In this document: in pieces, positions 10,924 through 22,810 of the stretch | Layout of the letters: each line of letters opens with the position of its first letter | Numbering within the stretch: position 1 is the first letter of the stretch | Assembly (NCBI GenBank): GCA_018069465.1 | Contig: JAGPUW010000025.1 | Coordinates: 310,001 to 374,000 of the forward strand | Direction: 5' to 3' | DNA from: Gammaproteobacteria bacterium | GTDB taxonomy: Bacteria > Pseudomonadota > Gammaproteobacteria > Pseudomonadales > Porticoccaceae | DNA length: 64,000 nt | The notes under the pieces: model-generated | Told to the model about the DNA's origin: nothing | Seen by the model: the letters and a program-made list of their open reading frames with translations, nothing else | Databases searched by the model: none | Translations under genes and position numbers: made by a program

Positions 10924-12183
10924 CTACTTGGCGATCAATTGATAGGCGCTGAGATCGTCGTCTCTGTCCTGCACGAAAATAGTCTCCCCATCGCTAACCA
11001 TCGCCACCGCTACGCCGTCACCGTCAACTTTAACGCGACCCCCAATAACGCCATCGGCCTGGGACAAAGCGTGGAGAAAACCTTCACTATCGGCCACCAG
11101 TACATAGCCCCCCACCGCCAGTGGCGGCGTTAAGCCACGGCGCAGCAGGTCAGTATTGGTCCACTCTGCACGCCCGCCCGAAGATCGCAAGCGCAATACC
11201 TGACCCTCGGTGTCGGCAACAAAGAGACGACCCAGGCCAAAAGCGGGCGGATGATAACTGGAGCTTTTTTGCGCCCACAGCTCACGACCCGTACCGCGAC
11301 TGAAAGCCCCGGCCCGGCCCTGGTAACTGGTGGCATAAACCACTTCGTTGCCCATAATTGGGCTGTTCACATCGACCATTTTTTCGAGCTCGCTTTTGCC
11401 TTCACCGGTGGCCAGCTTTGCCTCCCAGAGAAGCGCGCCCGTCGCTGCGTTCAAGGCAACCAGTTTGCCGTTGGCAAAACCCGTGATCACCATCCGCGGG
11501 GTCACTAGTGGCCCCGCTGTACCACGCAGGGTCAATACGGGCACCTCAACGCTATAGCGCCATATTTCCTCACCGCTGGCGACAGACAAGCCGTAGACTT
11601 TGCCGTCCTGAGTCTGTGCCACCAGCAAATCACCTTGCGCTGCTGGAGCGGAAAGAATCTCGCTGCTCAAGGTCACTCGCCAGCGCTCTTCTCCCGTCGT
11701 GGCATCGAGGGCGATCAACTCGCCCTTGGCGGTGCCCACGACAACCAGGCCAGCACCAAAACCAACGCCACCGCTGAGCGATATATCCAGATCCGTGCGC
11801 CACAGGCGTTTGCCTTTCTCAATAGACCAGGCACTAATACGACCACGATTACTGGCCGCATAAACCACACCATCGCCTATCGCCGGATGCAGCGTCGGTT
11901 GATATTCGTCATCACTGCTACCGATGGAGTTACGCCAGATTTTTTTGATTTTGACCGTGGCTTCAATTGAGTTGAGTTCCTTCGGCTCATTATTAACGGC
12001 CTCATCGTCGCCCTCTTCAAAAGAGTCCTTCTCGAATGCCGCATCATCAAATGCCGCATCATCAAAGCTTAGCGCTTCACTGTCTTCGACAGGCTCACCG
12101 TCAGCACTCGAGTCATCATTCCAAAGCCCGCTACAAGCGCTTAACAATAAGACACAGCATAAAGTGGCGAATAGACGACTCAT
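10924..12183 (-). CDS. bamB: outer membrane assembly factor BamB
   Basis: Lipobox LLLSACSG, PQQ-type beta-propeller repeats, position between der and yfgM. Confidence 0.93.
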   Translation of the reverse strand: MSRLFATLCCVLLLSACSGLWNDDSSADGEPVEDSEALSFDDAAFDDAAFEKDSFEEGDDEAVNNEPKELNSIEATVKIKKIWRNSIGSSDDEYQPTLHPAIGDGVVYAASNRGRISAWSIEKGKRLWRTDLDISLSGGVGFGAGLVVVGTAKGELIALDATTGEERWRVTLSSEILSAPAAQGDLLVAQTQDGKVYGLSVASGEEIWRYSVEVPVLTLRGTAGPLVTPRMVITGFANGKLVALNAATGALLWEAKLATGEGKSELEKMVDVNSPIMGNEVVYATSYQGRAGAFSRGTGRELWAQKSSSYHPPAFGLGRLFVADTEGQVLRLRSSGGRAEWTNTDLLRRGLTPPLAVGGYVLVADSEGFLHALSQADGVIGGRVKVDGDGVAVAMVSDGETIFVQDRDDDLSAYQLIAK

Positions 12184-12878
12184 GATTCATCACCAGCACT
12201 GGCTGCGCTAGTGGCGGCCGGGGACGGTAGAACCTGATTCAGTTTTAATTCCAACAAGGCTCTTAGGCGCTGATCATTGCTGCCCACAGCATCGAGTGCA
12301 CTCTGGTAGGCGGCACGGGCCGCGAGCTGATCGCCGGCAAACAAATTAATATCGCCGCGCAGTTCGGCAACAGAGGCCAGTATTGCTGGGGGCGTATCGC
12401 CCTCGAGCACTTGCAGAGCCTGGGGATAATTCTTTCTACCCATTTCCAAACGCGCCAGACGCATGCGCGCGATATAAGACAGCTCTTCACCCTGGGTGTT
12501 GTCAATGACAGTCTGTAATTCCTGGGCGGCATCATCGAGACGTTTTTCGGCCACCGCCAGCTTGGCCAGCAGTAGACCCGCGTAGTTGGCGTACTGGGTG
12601 TTGGCGTAGTCTTTTTTCAAGACCTGCGACTTTTCAACCATGGCCTCACGCTGTACATCAAGCAAAGCGCTGAGCGGTGCCTGAGAGGCAATGTCCATCA
12701 TTTCAATATAAATCAGCGAGCCCATTTCGGCGCGAGCTTGCTTATTGCCCTGCCACTGCTGCCAGCCATACCAGCCAGCCAGTGTCAGCGCGATAACCAG
12801 CACCAGCTGCATGCCATTTTCCCGCCACCAGCGTTGCAGGGATTCGAGTTGTTGTTCGTCAGAAAGATGATCAGCCAC
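12180..12878 (-). CDS. YfgM family TPR membrane protein
   Basis: DEQQLESLQRWWRENG then TM and TPR-like region; located between bamB and hisS. Confidence 0.9.
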   Translation of the reverse strand: MADHLSDEQQLESLQRWWRENGMQLVLVIALTLAGWYGWQQWQGNKQARAEMGSLIYIEMMDIASQAPLSALLDVQREAMVEKSQVLKKDYANTQYANYAGLLLAKLAVAEKRLDDAAQELQTVIDNTQGEELSYIARMRLARLEMGRKNYPQALQVLEGDTPPAILASVAELRGDINLFAGDQLAARAAYQSALDAVGSNDQRLRALLELKLNQVLPSPAATSAASAGDES

Positions 12879-12964
12879 GTTTTAATTCCATCACATATCA
12901 CACGATTAGTGTGCACGAAGCCATCAATGAAGATGGCTGCGGCACTTAAATTGGTTCTGCTATT

Positions 12965-14233
12965 TTAGCCTTTGCTCAACAGTGCGACAGCTTCATCCAC
13001 AGACACTGTCAGTTGATCTTTGTTCTCGCGCAAATACTTAATGGTCAGCGTACCCGCCTGAGCTTCGTCTTCCCCCACAATCAGCGCAATGTCAGCACCG
13101 CTGCGGTCAGCCTTTTTCAACTGATTTTTAAAACTGCCACCACCGCAATGATTTTGCAAACGCAATTGCGGGCACTTTGTGCGCAGTGCTTCGCTCACTA
13201 GCAGCGCCGCTGTCGACACATCGCCAACCGCCACCAGGTAGGCATCGAGATGCCGGGCGACACTATCAGGCACAGCTCCCACGGCGTCAAGTAACAAGGC
13301 TAAACGCTCCTCGCCAAGGCCAAAACCCACCGCCGGTGTCGGCTTGCCACCGAGCTGTTCGACCAGGCCATCGTAGCGTCCACCGGCACACACGGTGCCC
13401 TGAGCACCCAGCGCATCGGTCACCCATTCAAAAACGGTTTTGCCGTAGTAGTCGAGACCGCGCACCAATTTATGGTTAATTTCATAGGCCACTCCCGCTG
13501 CATCGAGCAAGCCACACAGTTGCTTAAAGTGGGCCTGAGAGTCCGCGTCGAGAAACTCGTCCAGCTTCGGTGCGCCGAGAAGAATCTCCTGAGTCTGGGG
13601 GCTTTTACTGTCGAGGATGCGCAGCGGATTCGTGTCGAGGCGACGCTGACTGTCGGCGTCGAGCTGCTCTTTGTAGCCGCTCAAATAAACCACCAGCGCC
13701 TCGCGATACGTCGCTCGACAGGCCGCGCTACCCAAAGAATTGAGCTGTAGGGTGAGGTGCTCGCTAATACCCAGCTCGCGCCACAGGCGGGCTGTCATGG
13801 TCAGCAATTCAGCATCGATATCCGGCCCCTGCAAGCCGAAGACCTCGGCACCGAACTGGTGAAACTGCCGCAGTCGGCCCTTTTGCGGGCGCTCGTAGCG
13901 AAACATCGGGCCGCGATACCACAGCCGTTGTATCTGATTGTAGAGCAGGCCATTTTGCTCACTGGCGCGCACACAACCGGCCGTGCCCTCGGGGCGTAGC
14001 GTTATGCTTTCATCATTGCGATCGGCAAAGGTGTACATTTCCTTTTCGACAATGTCGGTGACCTCGCCGATGGAGCGCTTGAACAGCTCGGTGTTCTCGA
14101 GGATGGGAAAGCGAATCTCCCGGTAGCCGTAGCTCTGTAATACGCTGAGAATTTTATCTTCGAGGTATTGCCAAATCGCCGATTGCTCGGGGAGCAAATC
14201 GCTCATGCCCCGCAGGGATTGTATTTTACTCAA
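12965..14233 (-). CDS. hisS: histidyl-tRNA synthetase
   Basis: [18 protein letters not shown], class II motifs, [14 protein letters not shown]; probable TTG start at 14233. Confidence 0.95.
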   Translation of the reverse strand: MSKIQSLRGMSDLLPEQSAIWQYLEDKILSVLQSYGYREIRFPILENTELFKRSIGEVTDIVEKEMYTFADRNDESITLRPEGTAGCVRASEQNGLLYNQIQRLWYRGPMFRYERPQKGRLRQFHQFGAEVFGLQGPDIDAELLTMTARLWRELGISEHLTLQLNSLGSAACRATYREALVVYLSGYKEQLDADSQRRLDTNPLRILDSKSPQTQEILLGAPKLDEFLDADSQAHFKQLCGLLDAAGVAYEINHKLVRGLDYYGKTVFEWVTDALGAQGTVCAGGRYDGLVEQLGGKPTPAVGFGLGEERLALLLDAVGAVPDSVARHLDAYLVAVGDVSTAALLVSEALRTKCPQLRLQNHCGGGSFKNQLKKADRSGADIALIVGEDEAQAGTLTIKYLRENKDQLTVSVDEAVALLSKG

Positions 14234-14264
14234 GGTGGTGGCTCTCTTATGCGTCGCTATCAGT

Positions 14265-15392
14265 TTAATCAGTGGCCGCGTGGTCGCTGGCAATCAAGTG
14301 CTCGCGTGCCTCGGCTTTTTCTTTGGCCTTGGCGCGAATAGCGCGCACAAGATCTTCAACCAGATTGTCCGGCTCAATTTTGGTGAAGGGCTTACCGTCG
14401 ATATACAGCAGGTTTTTGGGTGTCCCGCCGGTCAAACCCATATCGGCCACTTTGGCCTCACCCGGACCATTGACGATGCAGCCAATCACCGCCACATCCA
14501 TCGGCTCGCGAATATCATCGAGCTGAGATTCGAGGGCCTCCATGGTTTTAATCACATCAAAGTTTTGTCGCGAGCAACTGGGGCAAGCAATAAAGTTAAT
14601 GCCTTTGCTGCGCAAGCGCAGGCTTTTTAATAAATCCCAACCGACTTTAATTTCTTCAACCGGATCTGCCGCCAGCGAGACGCGCAGCGTGTCACCAAGG
14701 CCATCGAGTAAAAGTGCGCCGATGCCCACGGCTGATTTGACCGTGCCCGCACGCAAACCACCGGCTTCGGTAATACCCAAATGTAGTGGGCAATCGGTTT
14801 GCTCAGCAATCAAACGGTAGGCCGCCAGGGTCATAAAAATGTCCGAGGCTTTGAGGCTTAATTTAAAATTATCAAAATTCATTTTATCGAGAATATCGAT
14901 ATGGCGCAGGGCGGACTCGACCATAGCTTGCGGGCTCGGTTCACCGTATTTACGCTCTAATTCCTTGCCCAGAGATCCCGCGTTGACGCCGATGCGAATC
15001 GGGATATTTAAGTCTCGCGCCTTTTCAACCACCGCCCGCACTCTGTCGTCGCGGCCAATATTACCGGGGTTAATACGCAGGCAGTCAACCCCGAGGTCGG
15101 CCACCTTTAGGGCAATTTTGTGATCGAAATGAATATCGGCAACCAGCGGCACGGACACCTGCTGACGGATCAGACCAAAGGCATCGGCAGCCTCCATCGT
15201 CGGCACAGACACGCGTACGATATCGGCCCCGGCGTCGACGATGCGCTGTATTTGCGCAACCGTTGCCGGCACATCGCAAGTGTCGGTATTGGTCATACTC
15301 TGTATCGAGATCGGCGCATCGCCGCCAACGGCAACATCACCAACCATCACCTGACGGCTCTTGCGGCGTTTAATGGGGTTTTCTGCAAACAT
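14265..15392 (-). CDS. ispG: 4-hydroxy-3-methylbut-2-enyl diphosphate synthase
   Basis: [45 protein letters not shown]. Confidence 0.97.
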   Translation of the reverse strand: MFAENPIKRRKSRQVMVGDVAVGGDAPISIQSMTNTDTCDVPATVAQIQRIVDAGADIVRVSVPTMEAADAFGLIRQQVSVPLVADIHFDHKIALKVADLGVDCLRINPGNIGRDDRVRAVVEKARDLNIPIRIGVNAGSLGKELERKYGEPSPQAMVESALRHIDILDKMNFDNFKLSLKASDIFMTLAAYRLIAEQTDCPLHLGITEAGGLRAGTVKSAVGIGALLLDGLGDTLRVSLAADPVEEIKVGWDLLKSLRLRSKGINFIACPSCSRQNFDVIKTMEALESQLDDIREPMDVAVIGCIVNGPGEAKVADMGLTGGTPKNLLYIDGKPFTKIEPDNLVEDLVRAIRAKAKEKAEAREHLIASDHAATD

Positions 15393-15425
15393 CTATAAAC
15401 CTGTTAATAATACTCAGTGCCGGGC

Positions 15426-16322
15426 TCACGGAGCCTTCAATATATCCTGGGACTCAAATGTATCTTTAATGGGGGGGAATAAATTTTTCACACCCTTTTT
15501 CCGCGCTTTCAACCATGCTTTGTATTCAATGGTTTCCTTGGAATAGGGAAACAGGTTTTTTAAGGCCAGGGCCTTACTTGCCTCGCCATCTTTATTGCCA
15601 AAGGCGTGCTCAAGACGCACCCCCAGCCATAGAGCACCGGGCGTGGGCTTGCTCAACTTTTCATAATGCGCGAGGTAGCGTTTAGCCTTGGGATAATCAC
15701 CCGCTTGAAAAAACATCTCGGCAAGTTCAAGAAAGGGGCCAGCCAGTTTGGGGCTTAACTTGGTCGCTTTTTCCCAGGCTTGTTGCGCCTCATCCGCATT
15801 GCCTAACTGCTTGGAAATCAGGCCCAGATTAAAAAACACATGGCCACGGCGCGGGTAGTTAATATCTTCTGAGGCGATGGTAAGCTCTTTAAAAGCGTCA
15901 TCATAGCGCTGCTGACGAAGTAGAAAAATACTGTAGTTAAAGCGTAAGCGTGTCAGCTCAGGTTCTAAACTAATGGATTTTTTAAAGTGTTCTTCAGCCA
16001 GCTCGTTCTCACCTTCCAGCTGGAAAAGCAGGGCGAGAGCATTGTGGGCGGCTCCCGATCGATCATTTTTTTGAAGTGCTTTGAGCAAATTGACTCGAGC
16101 CCTTTGCCGGTCGCCCTTGCGGAGGTAGCCCAAACCCAGCTGAATTAAGGTGTCAGCCGCCTCTTCATCTTTATTGCGTCCTTCATCATGACGTTTTGCC
16201 GATGCTTCACTCGCCGAACTGGAACCAATAGATTTGCTGTAATCCATCTCAGTGACGGTGCAAGCACTACTCAACACCATAACAATGGCCAAAATCGAAC
16301 CTATCAGCAGCTGCTGGCTCAT
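15426..16322 (-). CDS. type IV pilus biogenesis TPR lipoprotein (PilW/PilF family)
   Basis: Lipobox-like SSACTV, TPR repeats, position between ispG and rlmN as in other gammaproteobacteria. Confidence 0.8.
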   Translation of the reverse strand: MSQQLLIGSILAIVMVLSSACTVTEMDYSKSIGSSSASEASAKRHDEGRNKDEEAADTLIQLGLGYLRKGDRQRARVNLLKALQKNDRSGAAHNALALLFQLEGENELAEEHFKKSISLEPELTRLRFNYSIFLLRQQRYDDAFKELTIASEDINYPRRGHVFFNLGLISKQLGNADEAQQAWEKATKLSPKLAGPFLELAEMFFQAGDYPKAKRYLAHYEKLSKPTPGALWLGVRLEHAFGNKDGEASKALALKNLFPYSKETIEYKAWLKARKKGVKNLFPPIKDTFESQDILKAP

Positions 16323-16358
16323 CTCATCTCCGTTATAAGTTCTACTAACACTACCGGC

Positions 16359-17558
16359 TCAACCGGGAATAATGCGCACCGCTTCAAGGGCTTGATCCTG
16401 CTGCTGGCGATAGCGCTGGCTGCGCCGGGTTTTGTCATTGACCTGCCCCGCTAGCTGTCCACAGGCGGCGTCAATATCATCGCCACGGGTACTTCGCAGC
16501 GTCACAGTGTAACCCGCTTCAATAAGGATATCGCGGAAACGGTAGAGCGCATTATTCGATACCCGTTGATAGTCCGACTGGGCAAAAGGGTTGAAGGGAA
16601 TAAGGTTGATTTTGCAGGGGGTATCGACCAACAGAGCCGCCAGTTCTCGGGCGTGCTCGGGGCGGTCGTTGACCTCGCGCATGAGGGTGTACTCAATGGT
16701 TATTTTACGGCGTTTATCAGGCAGCTTCTCCAGGTAGCCCTGCGCCGAGCGCAACAGTTCTGCGATCGGGTATTTGCGGTTGAGCGGCACCAGCTGGTTG
16801 CGCAACTCATCGTTGGGCGCGTGCAGGGAAATCGCCAGCGATACATCGGTCACATCGCCCAGCTTATCGAGTGCCGGCACCACGCCAGCCGTGCTCAAGG
16901 TAACCCGACGCTTAGACAGGCCATAGGCGCAGTCGTGCATCATCAGGTTCATGGCTTCGACCACATTGTCGAAATTGAGCAGTGGCTCGCCCATGCCCAT
17001 CAACACCACATTGGTAATCACCCGGTCTTTATTGGGGTCGAGAGAGTCGAGAGATTTAGCGGCAATCCACAGCTGGCCAATAATTTCAGCACTGCTCAAA
17101 TCGCGATTAAAACCCTGTTTACCCGTTGCACAAAAACTGCAATCTAAAGAACAGCCAATTTGCGAGGACACACAGAGGGTGCCGCGATTGCCTTCGGGGA
17201 TATAAACAGTCTCGATACAGCTGCCACCAGTAACGCGCACCAGCCACTTGCGCGTACCGTCTTCAGAGGTTTGCTCGCTAACCAGCTCGGGCAAGGCGAT
17301 TTCCGCCACCGTGGCGAGCTTGGCTCGCAGCGCTTTCGACAGGTCGGACATGGCGTCAAAATCGATCACGCCGCGCTGATGCATCCACTGCATCACCTGC
17401 TTAACACGAAAGCGTTTCTCGCCCAGAGATTCAAAAAACGCAGCCAGCTTGAGCTCACCCATGCCGAGCAAATTAACTTTTCCCACACTCAAGCCGTCGC
17501 CGGAGCCATCACTGGCGCTAACGTCGTCACACACTGCGTCTTTTATCGTCATTATCAA
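16359..17558 (-). CDS. rlmN: 23S rRNA/tRNA adenine-C2 methyltransferase RlmN
   Basis: Radical [23 protein letters not shown] and VNLIPFNPF. Confidence 0.96.
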   Translation of the reverse strand: MIMTIKDAVCDDVSASDGSGDGLSVGKVNLLGMGELKLAAFFESLGEKRFRVKQVMQWMHQRGVIDFDAMSDLSKALRAKLATVAEIALPELVSEQTSEDGTRKWLVRVTGGSCIETVYIPEGNRGTLCVSSQIGCSLDCSFCATGKQGFNRDLSSAEIIGQLWIAAKSLDSLDPNKDRVITNVVLMGMGEPLLNFDNVVEAMNLMMHDCAYGLSKRRVTLSTAGVVPALDKLGDVTDVSLAISLHAPNDELRNQLVPLNRKYPIAELLRSAQGYLEKLPDKRRKITIEYTLMREVNDRPEHARELAALLVDTPCKINLIPFNPFAQSDYQRVSNNALYRFRDILIEAGYTVTLRSTRGDDIDAACGQLAGQVNDKTRRSQRYRQQQDQALEAVRIIPG

Positions 17559-17595
17559 TTCTCACCGAGTCCGTCGTCTTTGCCCAGGGCCAGGA

Positions 17596-18021
17596 TTAAC
17601 GGGGGCAGATTTCTTCGGCCGCGAAGAAGTAGGCAATTTCTCTTTCTGCAGAAGCCGCTGAGTCTGAACCGTGCACCGCATTGGCGTCGATAGTCTCGGC
17701 GAAGTCGGCGCGAATAGTGCCGGCATCAGCTTCTGCCGGGTTGGTTGCACCCATCAGATCACGATTCGTAGCAATGGCATTTTCACCTTCGAGGATTTGC
17801 ACAACAACGGGGCCAGAGGTCATAAAGCCAACCAGGTCGGCGAAAAAAGGACGCTCTTTGTGCTCGGCATAAAAACCGCCGGCTTTTTCTTCGGAGAGTT
17901 GCAGCAGTTTTGCACCAACAATGTTGAGTCCGGCTTTCTCGAAACGAGCAATAATTTCACCAATAACGTTTTTTGCAACAGCATCGGGTTTGATAATGGA
18001 CAGGGTGCGCTCAATTGCCAT
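17596..18021 (-). CDS. ndk: nucleoside diphosphate kinase
   Basis: [18 protein letters not shown] and [20 protein letters not shown]. Confidence 0.98.
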   Translation of the reverse strand: MAIERTLSIIKPDAVAKNVIGEIIARFEKAGLNIVGAKLLQLSEEKAGGFYAEHKERPFFADLVGFMTSGPVVVQILEGENAIATNRDLMGATNPAEADAGTIRADFAETIDANAVHGSDSAASAEREIAYFFAAEEICPR

Positions 18022-18122
18022 GAATGTTTAACTCCAAAAGGTAACTTCCACCATCAGTGGCAGAAATAAAAGGGATCGAATTTTACTCTTACGGGTACGG
18101 GCTTACAAGAAAACGATTGGCA

Positions 18123-20273
18123 TCAGGCTGCCAATAGTGATCGAAACTGCTCAACCGGAACCGGCATGCTGAAATAAGCACCCTGATAGGTATCGCAACC
18201 GACCGCGCGCAGCACGTTGAGGGAATCGAGATCTTCCACCCCCTCCGCCGTCACTTCCAGACCGTATTGCCGGGACACGGCGAGAATGGCCTCGACAACG
18301 CCACGGCTATCGGGGTCGTCGTGGATATTGCGAATAAATTCACGATCGATTTTTAAAAGGTCAAAGGGTAGGCGCTTGAGGTGCACCATCGAGGAATAGC
18401 CAATGCCGAAATCATCAATGGAAAACTTCGAACCCAGGGCTTTAATTTGCTTCATCTTTTTAATGACGCCATCAATGTCTTCAATGATGAGGTTTTCAGT
18501 CACTTCAAAGTTGAGGTACTTGGGCTCAATTTCATAGCTGCGCAGGCTGTGTTCAATCACCTCAAATAATTCCGGGTCATTGAACTGGCGAGGGCTGATG
18601 TTAATGCTCATTTGCATTGAGTCTTCCCACAGACCCTCATCGAGAAAGCTACGCACGTATTCACAGGCGGTGCGAATCACCCAGTGACCAACATCGACAA
18701 TCAGCCCCGAGGCCTCGAGCAAGGGAATAAACTCCGACGGCATATTGATCACACGGTCAGTGTTAATCCAGCGCAACAAGGCTTCACCACCAACGACGCG
18801 ACCATCGTCAATAGCAATTTTTGGCTGCACATAGAGGGCAAATTCCTGATTGTCGACAGCTTTGCGCAGGCGCGTATTCATGCCCACATGTTGTTGGGCT
18901 TTTTCACTAATACTGCGATCGAAAAAAACGATGCCGTTGCGACCTTTGCGCTTGGCTTCATACATTGCCGTTTCGGCGTATTGCAAGGCGCGGTCGGGGG
19001 AGAGCCCGCTCTCGTCCAGCAGGGCAATGCCGACACTGGCAGTGAGGCTAAATTCGTTCTCGCCATCGGCAATTGGCCGCGAAATTGCGGCCTGCACTTT
19101 TTCAGCCAGGCTCCGCCCAGCGGCCATCGCCTGCTCTGGGTTATCGCCAATACGCTTGACCAAAAGTACATATTCATCACCACTCACGCGTGCCAGCAGC
19201 ATACTCTCATCGACGAGAGCGGAGATGACTCGAGCGATCTTAAACAGCACCCGGTCACCGACATCGTGGCCCCAGGAATCGTTAATATCCTTAAATTGAT
19301 CGAGATCGATGAGCAACAGCGCCGACAGCTGCGTCTCGTCAACGCCAGCAGCCAGACAATCGCGCAGGTTTTCTATCAGTAATTGCCGATTGGGCAGCTG
19401 GGTCAGGGCATCGAAATAAATATCCCGATCCAGGTCGGGGTTGAGGGGGTGATGGGGGGCGTAAATTTCTCGACCCGCGAGCTTTTCCAGCACCGCCGAG
19501 CGGCTATCGAGCTCGTCCGGGGCAAAGGCTTTTTTAATAACCGCTTTCACCGCCATGTTTTCAGGGGAGTTCTCGGGACAGCTCTGGAGACAGTTCGCAG
19601 GGGAGTCTTCGGCGCGAACGACGGGCCGGGCTTCGAGAAGGTGAGCATCGTCGCTGACAAGAGAAGCGGCACTGTTATTTGTCTCGCCAGCGTTTGTCTC
19701 GTCGACATTCGTTTCGCCGACATGGGGCGCAAAGATCTCAGGTTCAGCAGCGGCGACCGACATAGTGGCGTTAGAGGGTGCCTCTTTGGAACTGTTATTT
19801 GTGGAACTGTTATTTGTGGAACTGCTAGTTATCGCGCTGCCAGCTTGGGCCTGGCTTGCAACAGAGGCCTCCGGCGATTCTGACTCGGGCAGCTCGCTGA
19901 CGTGCTGCTGCTCCAGCAGAGTAACGACGACCTCGCTGGCGCCATTGCCAGTAAGGCGAATATCCAGGGCTATATTTTCTTCGCTATGGCCGAGACCAGG
20001 GTGCCAATCAAAACGCTCAAGGCCCTCTTCTAATGCGCTATTCACCTCTTGCTTTAGGGCAATGAGAGCCAGGGGCTCTTCGAGAGGGCTCTCTTGCAGA
20101 GAGGAGCCCAGCAGAGCGCGGCGCTCACAGGCAAGAATTTTTTGGGCGCGGAGATTACATTCGACACAGACGCCGTACACAAAAACCAATGTGCCAAAGG
20201 GCGAGTGCTCAAGAAGAGACTGGTAGAGCTCTAATTTATAATTATTTGTTGGAGGAGTCGACGCAAAACTCAT
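18123..20273 (-). CDS. GGDEF/EAL dual-domain cyclic-di-GMP protein
   Basis: ARVSGDEYVLLV (GGDEF variant), GGEALLRW, DDFGIGYSSMVHLKRLPFDLLKID, AEGVED; low-complexity N-terminal linker. Confidence 0.92.
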   Translation of the reverse strand: MSFASTPPTNNYKLELYQSLLEHSPFGTLVFVYGVCVECNLRAQKILACERRALLGSSLQESPLEEPLALIALKQEVNSALEEGLERFDWHPGLGHSEENIALDIRLTGNGASEVVVTLLEQQHVSELPESESPEASVASQAQAGSAITSSSTNNSSTNNSSKEAPSNATMSVAAAEPEIFAPHVGETNVDETNAGETNNSAASLVSDDAHLLEARPVVRAEDSPANCLQSCPENSPENMAVKAVIKKAFAPDELDSRSAVLEKLAGREIYAPHHPLNPDLDRDIYFDALTQLPNRQLLIENLRDCLAAGVDETQLSALLLIDLDQFKDINDSWGHDVGDRVLFKIARVISALVDESMLLARVSGDEYVLLVKRIGDNPEQAMAAGRSLAEKVQAAISRPIADGENEFSLTASVGIALLDESGLSPDRALQYAETAMYEAKRKGRNGIVFFDRSISEKAQQHVGMNTRLRKAVDNQEFALYVQPKIAIDDGRVVGGEALLRWINTDRVINMPSEFIPLLEASGLIVDVGHWVIRTACEYVRSFLDEGLWEDSMQMSINISPRQFNDPELFEVIEHSLRSYEIEPKYLNFEVTENLIIEDIDGVIKKMKQIKALGSKFSIDDFGIGYSSMVHLKRLPFDLLKIDREFIRNIHDDPDSRGVVEAILAVSRQYGLEVTAEGVEDLDSLNVLRAVGCDTYQGAYFSMPVPVEQFRSLLAA
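19788..19824. repeat. 15-bp in-frame tandem repeat (2.5 copies)
   Basis: GGAACTGTTATTTGT x2 + GGAACTG, encoding SSTNNSSTNNSS in the GGDEF/EAL gene. Confidence 0.9.
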
Positions 20274-20334
20274 AGGTATCTACCCTAAGTACAAAACCAT
20301 TTTGTTGGGGCTGCGTCCTTGCTGCATCGCCAGT

Positions 20335-20535
20335 TTATCCCAGCTCGTCCATCCATGCCATTTGTATAGCTTCCAGCACTTTTTCACCACAGCGATCGGG
20401 GTCATCATCAAAGCCAGGCAGCGCCATTACCTTGGCGCGCAAGTCGACAAAGTTGATGGTTGCCGGATCGATGTCGGCCCAGGTTTCGCTTAATTCAATC
20501 GCTATATCGAGTACATCTACCCACTTTAATTGCAT
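20335..20535 (-). CDS. iscX: IscX (Fe-S assembly)
   Basis: 66 aa; KWVDVLDIAIELSETWADIDPATINFVDLRAKV; end of the isc operon. Confidence 0.93.
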   Translation of the reverse strand: MQLKWVDVLDIAIELSETWADIDPATINFVDLRAKVMALPGFDDDPDRCGEKVLEAIQMAWMDELG

Positions 20536-20570
20536 TATCCCCTCTCCTCTGCGGCTCTGTGTAACAACAG

Positions 20571-20927
20571 TTAATGGCGCTCCGACACCATATTCAGTGT
20601 GTATTTCGGAATTTCCACCACCAGATCTTCATCCGCCAGCGTCACCTGGCAGCTGAGCCGGGAATCGGGGTCGACGCCCCAGGCCTTATCCAGCAAGTCT
20701 TCTTCCAGATCATCGGCCGGCTCGAGGTGCTCAAAACCCTCACGCACATAAACGTGACAGGTGGTGCAGGCACAGGCCATTTCACAGGCGTGTTCTATTT
20801 CAATGCCATTGCGCAGTGCCGCCGAGCAAATCGTTTCACCGCTATTGGCCTCAATGACCGCACCTTCGGGACAAACGGAGTGATGGGGTAAAAATACAAT
20901 TTTGGCCATTTTATTTATCCACCTCAA
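20571..20927 (-). CDS. fdx: ISC-type [2Fe-2S] ferredoxin
   Basis: [17 protein letters not shown] cysteine motif; between hscA and iscX. Confidence 0.95.
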   Translation of the reverse strand: MRWINKMAKIVFLPHHSVCPEGAVIEANSGETICSAALRNGIEIEHACEMACACTTCHVYVREGFEHLEPADDLEEDLLDKAWGVDPDSRLSCQVTLADEDLVVEIPKYTLNMVSERH

Positions 20928-22764
20928 ATTCTTCTAAACGATGCCCCGACAGGGCACCTTTAATGGCCAGATCCATGCGCCGGGCAGCAAAGTCCTCACT
21001 GAGCCTGGCAACACTTTCAATTTGCCGCTGCAACTCACGGTGATCCTTACTCGATTCCCGCACGCGCCCCAGCTCATCAACTGCCTGCGTCAAACAGCTC
21101 AACGCCGACTCGTCCAGCAACTTAGCGCCATCTTGAATCAGCGCTGCGCTAATATCTTCGATCAAGCGATCGGCCTCCACCTGTTGCTCGCGCAGGGCCC
21201 GGGCTTGCATATCGCCTTTAGCGTGGGCAAAGGAGTCGAGCAGCATCTGGCTAATTTCATCATCGGCCAGGCCATAGGAGGGTTTTACTTCAATCCGCGC
21301 TTGCACCCCACTGTTGAGTTCCTCGGCGGCGACATTGAGTAAACCGTCGGCATCAACCTGAAAAGTAATGCGTATTTTCGCGGCACCGGCTGCCATCGGG
21401 GGGATATCGTGCAGCTCGAAACGGGCCAGAGAACGGCAGTCGCTGACCAACTCCCGCTCACCCTGAACAATGTGCACGGCGAGCGCCGTTTGACCCTCTT
21501 TAAAAGTGGTGAATTCCTGAGCTTTGGCGACCGGGATAGTGGTATTGCGATGGATAACTTTTTCCACCAGACCACCCATGGTTTCGAGGCCGAGGGAAAG
21601 GGGGATGACGTCAAGCAACAACATCTCGTCACCGGGCTTATTACCCACCAGCACATCGGCCTGCAGGGCGGCGCCAATGGCAACGACAGTATCGGGGTTG
21701 ATGCTCACCAGCGGTGGGCGAGCAAATAACTGCTCGACCTTTTCTCGCACGCGCGGCATTCGCGTCGAACCACCGACCATCACCACATCGACAACTTCAC
21801 TGGCTTTCACACTCGCATCACGCAGCGCCCGCTTGCAGGCCCGCAGGGTTTTGTCGATAAGCGCATCGACCGCGCTGTGAAGCTGAGCTCTGTCAAACTC
21901 GGCCTGCCAGCCGGCAAAACTGACTGTCACTGAATTCTGCTCGGACAAGCTCTCTTTCGTATCGCGGGCAATATCCAGCAAAGCACGTTGTTGAGAAGCG
22001 CTTAAAGTGTCGGTTAAACCGGCTTCCTGGCGGATCCACGCAACGATCGCCGCATCAAAGTCATCACCACCGAGGGCTGAGTCACCACCCGTGGCCAAGA
22101 CCTCAAACACACCCCGCGACAGGCGCAAGATGGAAATATCAAAAGTGCCGCCGCCGAGGTCGTAAACGGCAATTAAACCGGAGTCGTTTTGATCCAGACC
22201 GTAGGCAATGGCCGCCGCAGTGGGTTCGCTGAGCAGGCGCAATACTTTAATGCCCGCCAGCGTTGCCGCATCTTTAGTGGCCTGACGCTGGGCATCGTCG
22301 AAATAGGCGGGTACGGTTAATACCGCGCCATCGAGTGGGCCATCGAGTGCTTGCTCAGCACGGCGATTGACGATCTTTAAAATTTCGGCAGAGGCTTCGA
22401 CCGGGCTGACATTACCGCTGCGCGTGGCGAAGCGCACCATGCCCTCGCCCTCGGCAAAGTCATAAACGCTGTCGTCAATACTCTCCCGACCGCGACCCAT
22501 AAAACGCTTGGCCGAAACGATGGTGTTCTTCGGATCGCTGCTGGCCAATGCTTTTGCCGCGCCACCCACGGTGATGCCCTCCTCCCCATAGCAAACCACA
22601 GAGGGTAACAAGACGGCGCCCCGAGAATCGGGCAGTGCTTCTGCGCTACCGCTGCGCACGGTCGCCACCAGCGTATTAGTGGTGCCCAGATCAATGCCCA
22701 CACCCCGGCGTTGCTGATGGGGTTCGGGCGACTGACCGGGTTCGGAAATTTGCAATAAAGCCAA
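20911..22764 (-). CDS. hscA: Fe-S chaperone HscA
   Basis: [31 protein letters not shown], isc context. Confidence 0.97.
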   Translation of the reverse strand: MALLQISEPGQSPEPHQQRRGVGIDLGTTNTLVATVRSGSAEALPDSRGAVLLPSVVCYGEEGITVGGAAKALASSDPKNTIVSAKRFMGRGRESIDDSVYDFAEGEGMVRFATRSGNVSPVEASAEILKIVNRRAEQALDGPLDGAVLTVPAYFDDAQRQATKDAATLAGIKVLRLLSEPTAAAIAYGLDQNDSGLIAVYDLGGGTFDISILRLSRGVFEVLATGGDSALGGDDFDAAIVAWIRQEAGLTDTLSASQQRALLDIARDTKESLSEQNSVTVSFAGWQAEFDRAQLHSAVDALIDKTLRACKRALRDASVKASEVVDVVMVGGSTRMPRVREKVEQLFARPPLVSINPDTVVAIGAALQADVLVGNKPGDEMLLLDVIPLSLGLETMGGLVEKVIHRNTTIPVAKAQEFTTFKEGQTALAVHIVQGERELVSDCRSLARFELHDIPPMAAGAAKIRITFQVDADGLLNVAAEELNSGVQARIEVKPSYGLADDEISQMLLDSFAHAKGDMQARALREQQVEADRLIEDISAALIQDGAKLLDESALSCLTQAVDELGRVRESSKDHRELQRQIESVARLSEDFAARRMDLAIKGALSGHRLEEFEVDK

Positions 22765-22810
22765 GGAGATTACCTATTAACGCGTTGTGATTGGGATGGT
22801 GACTGAGCGG

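Noticed and set aside
18684-19382. 232 aa ORF antisense to the GGDEF/EAL gene
   Set aside because: Mirror of conserved GGDEF coding sequence; no independent support.
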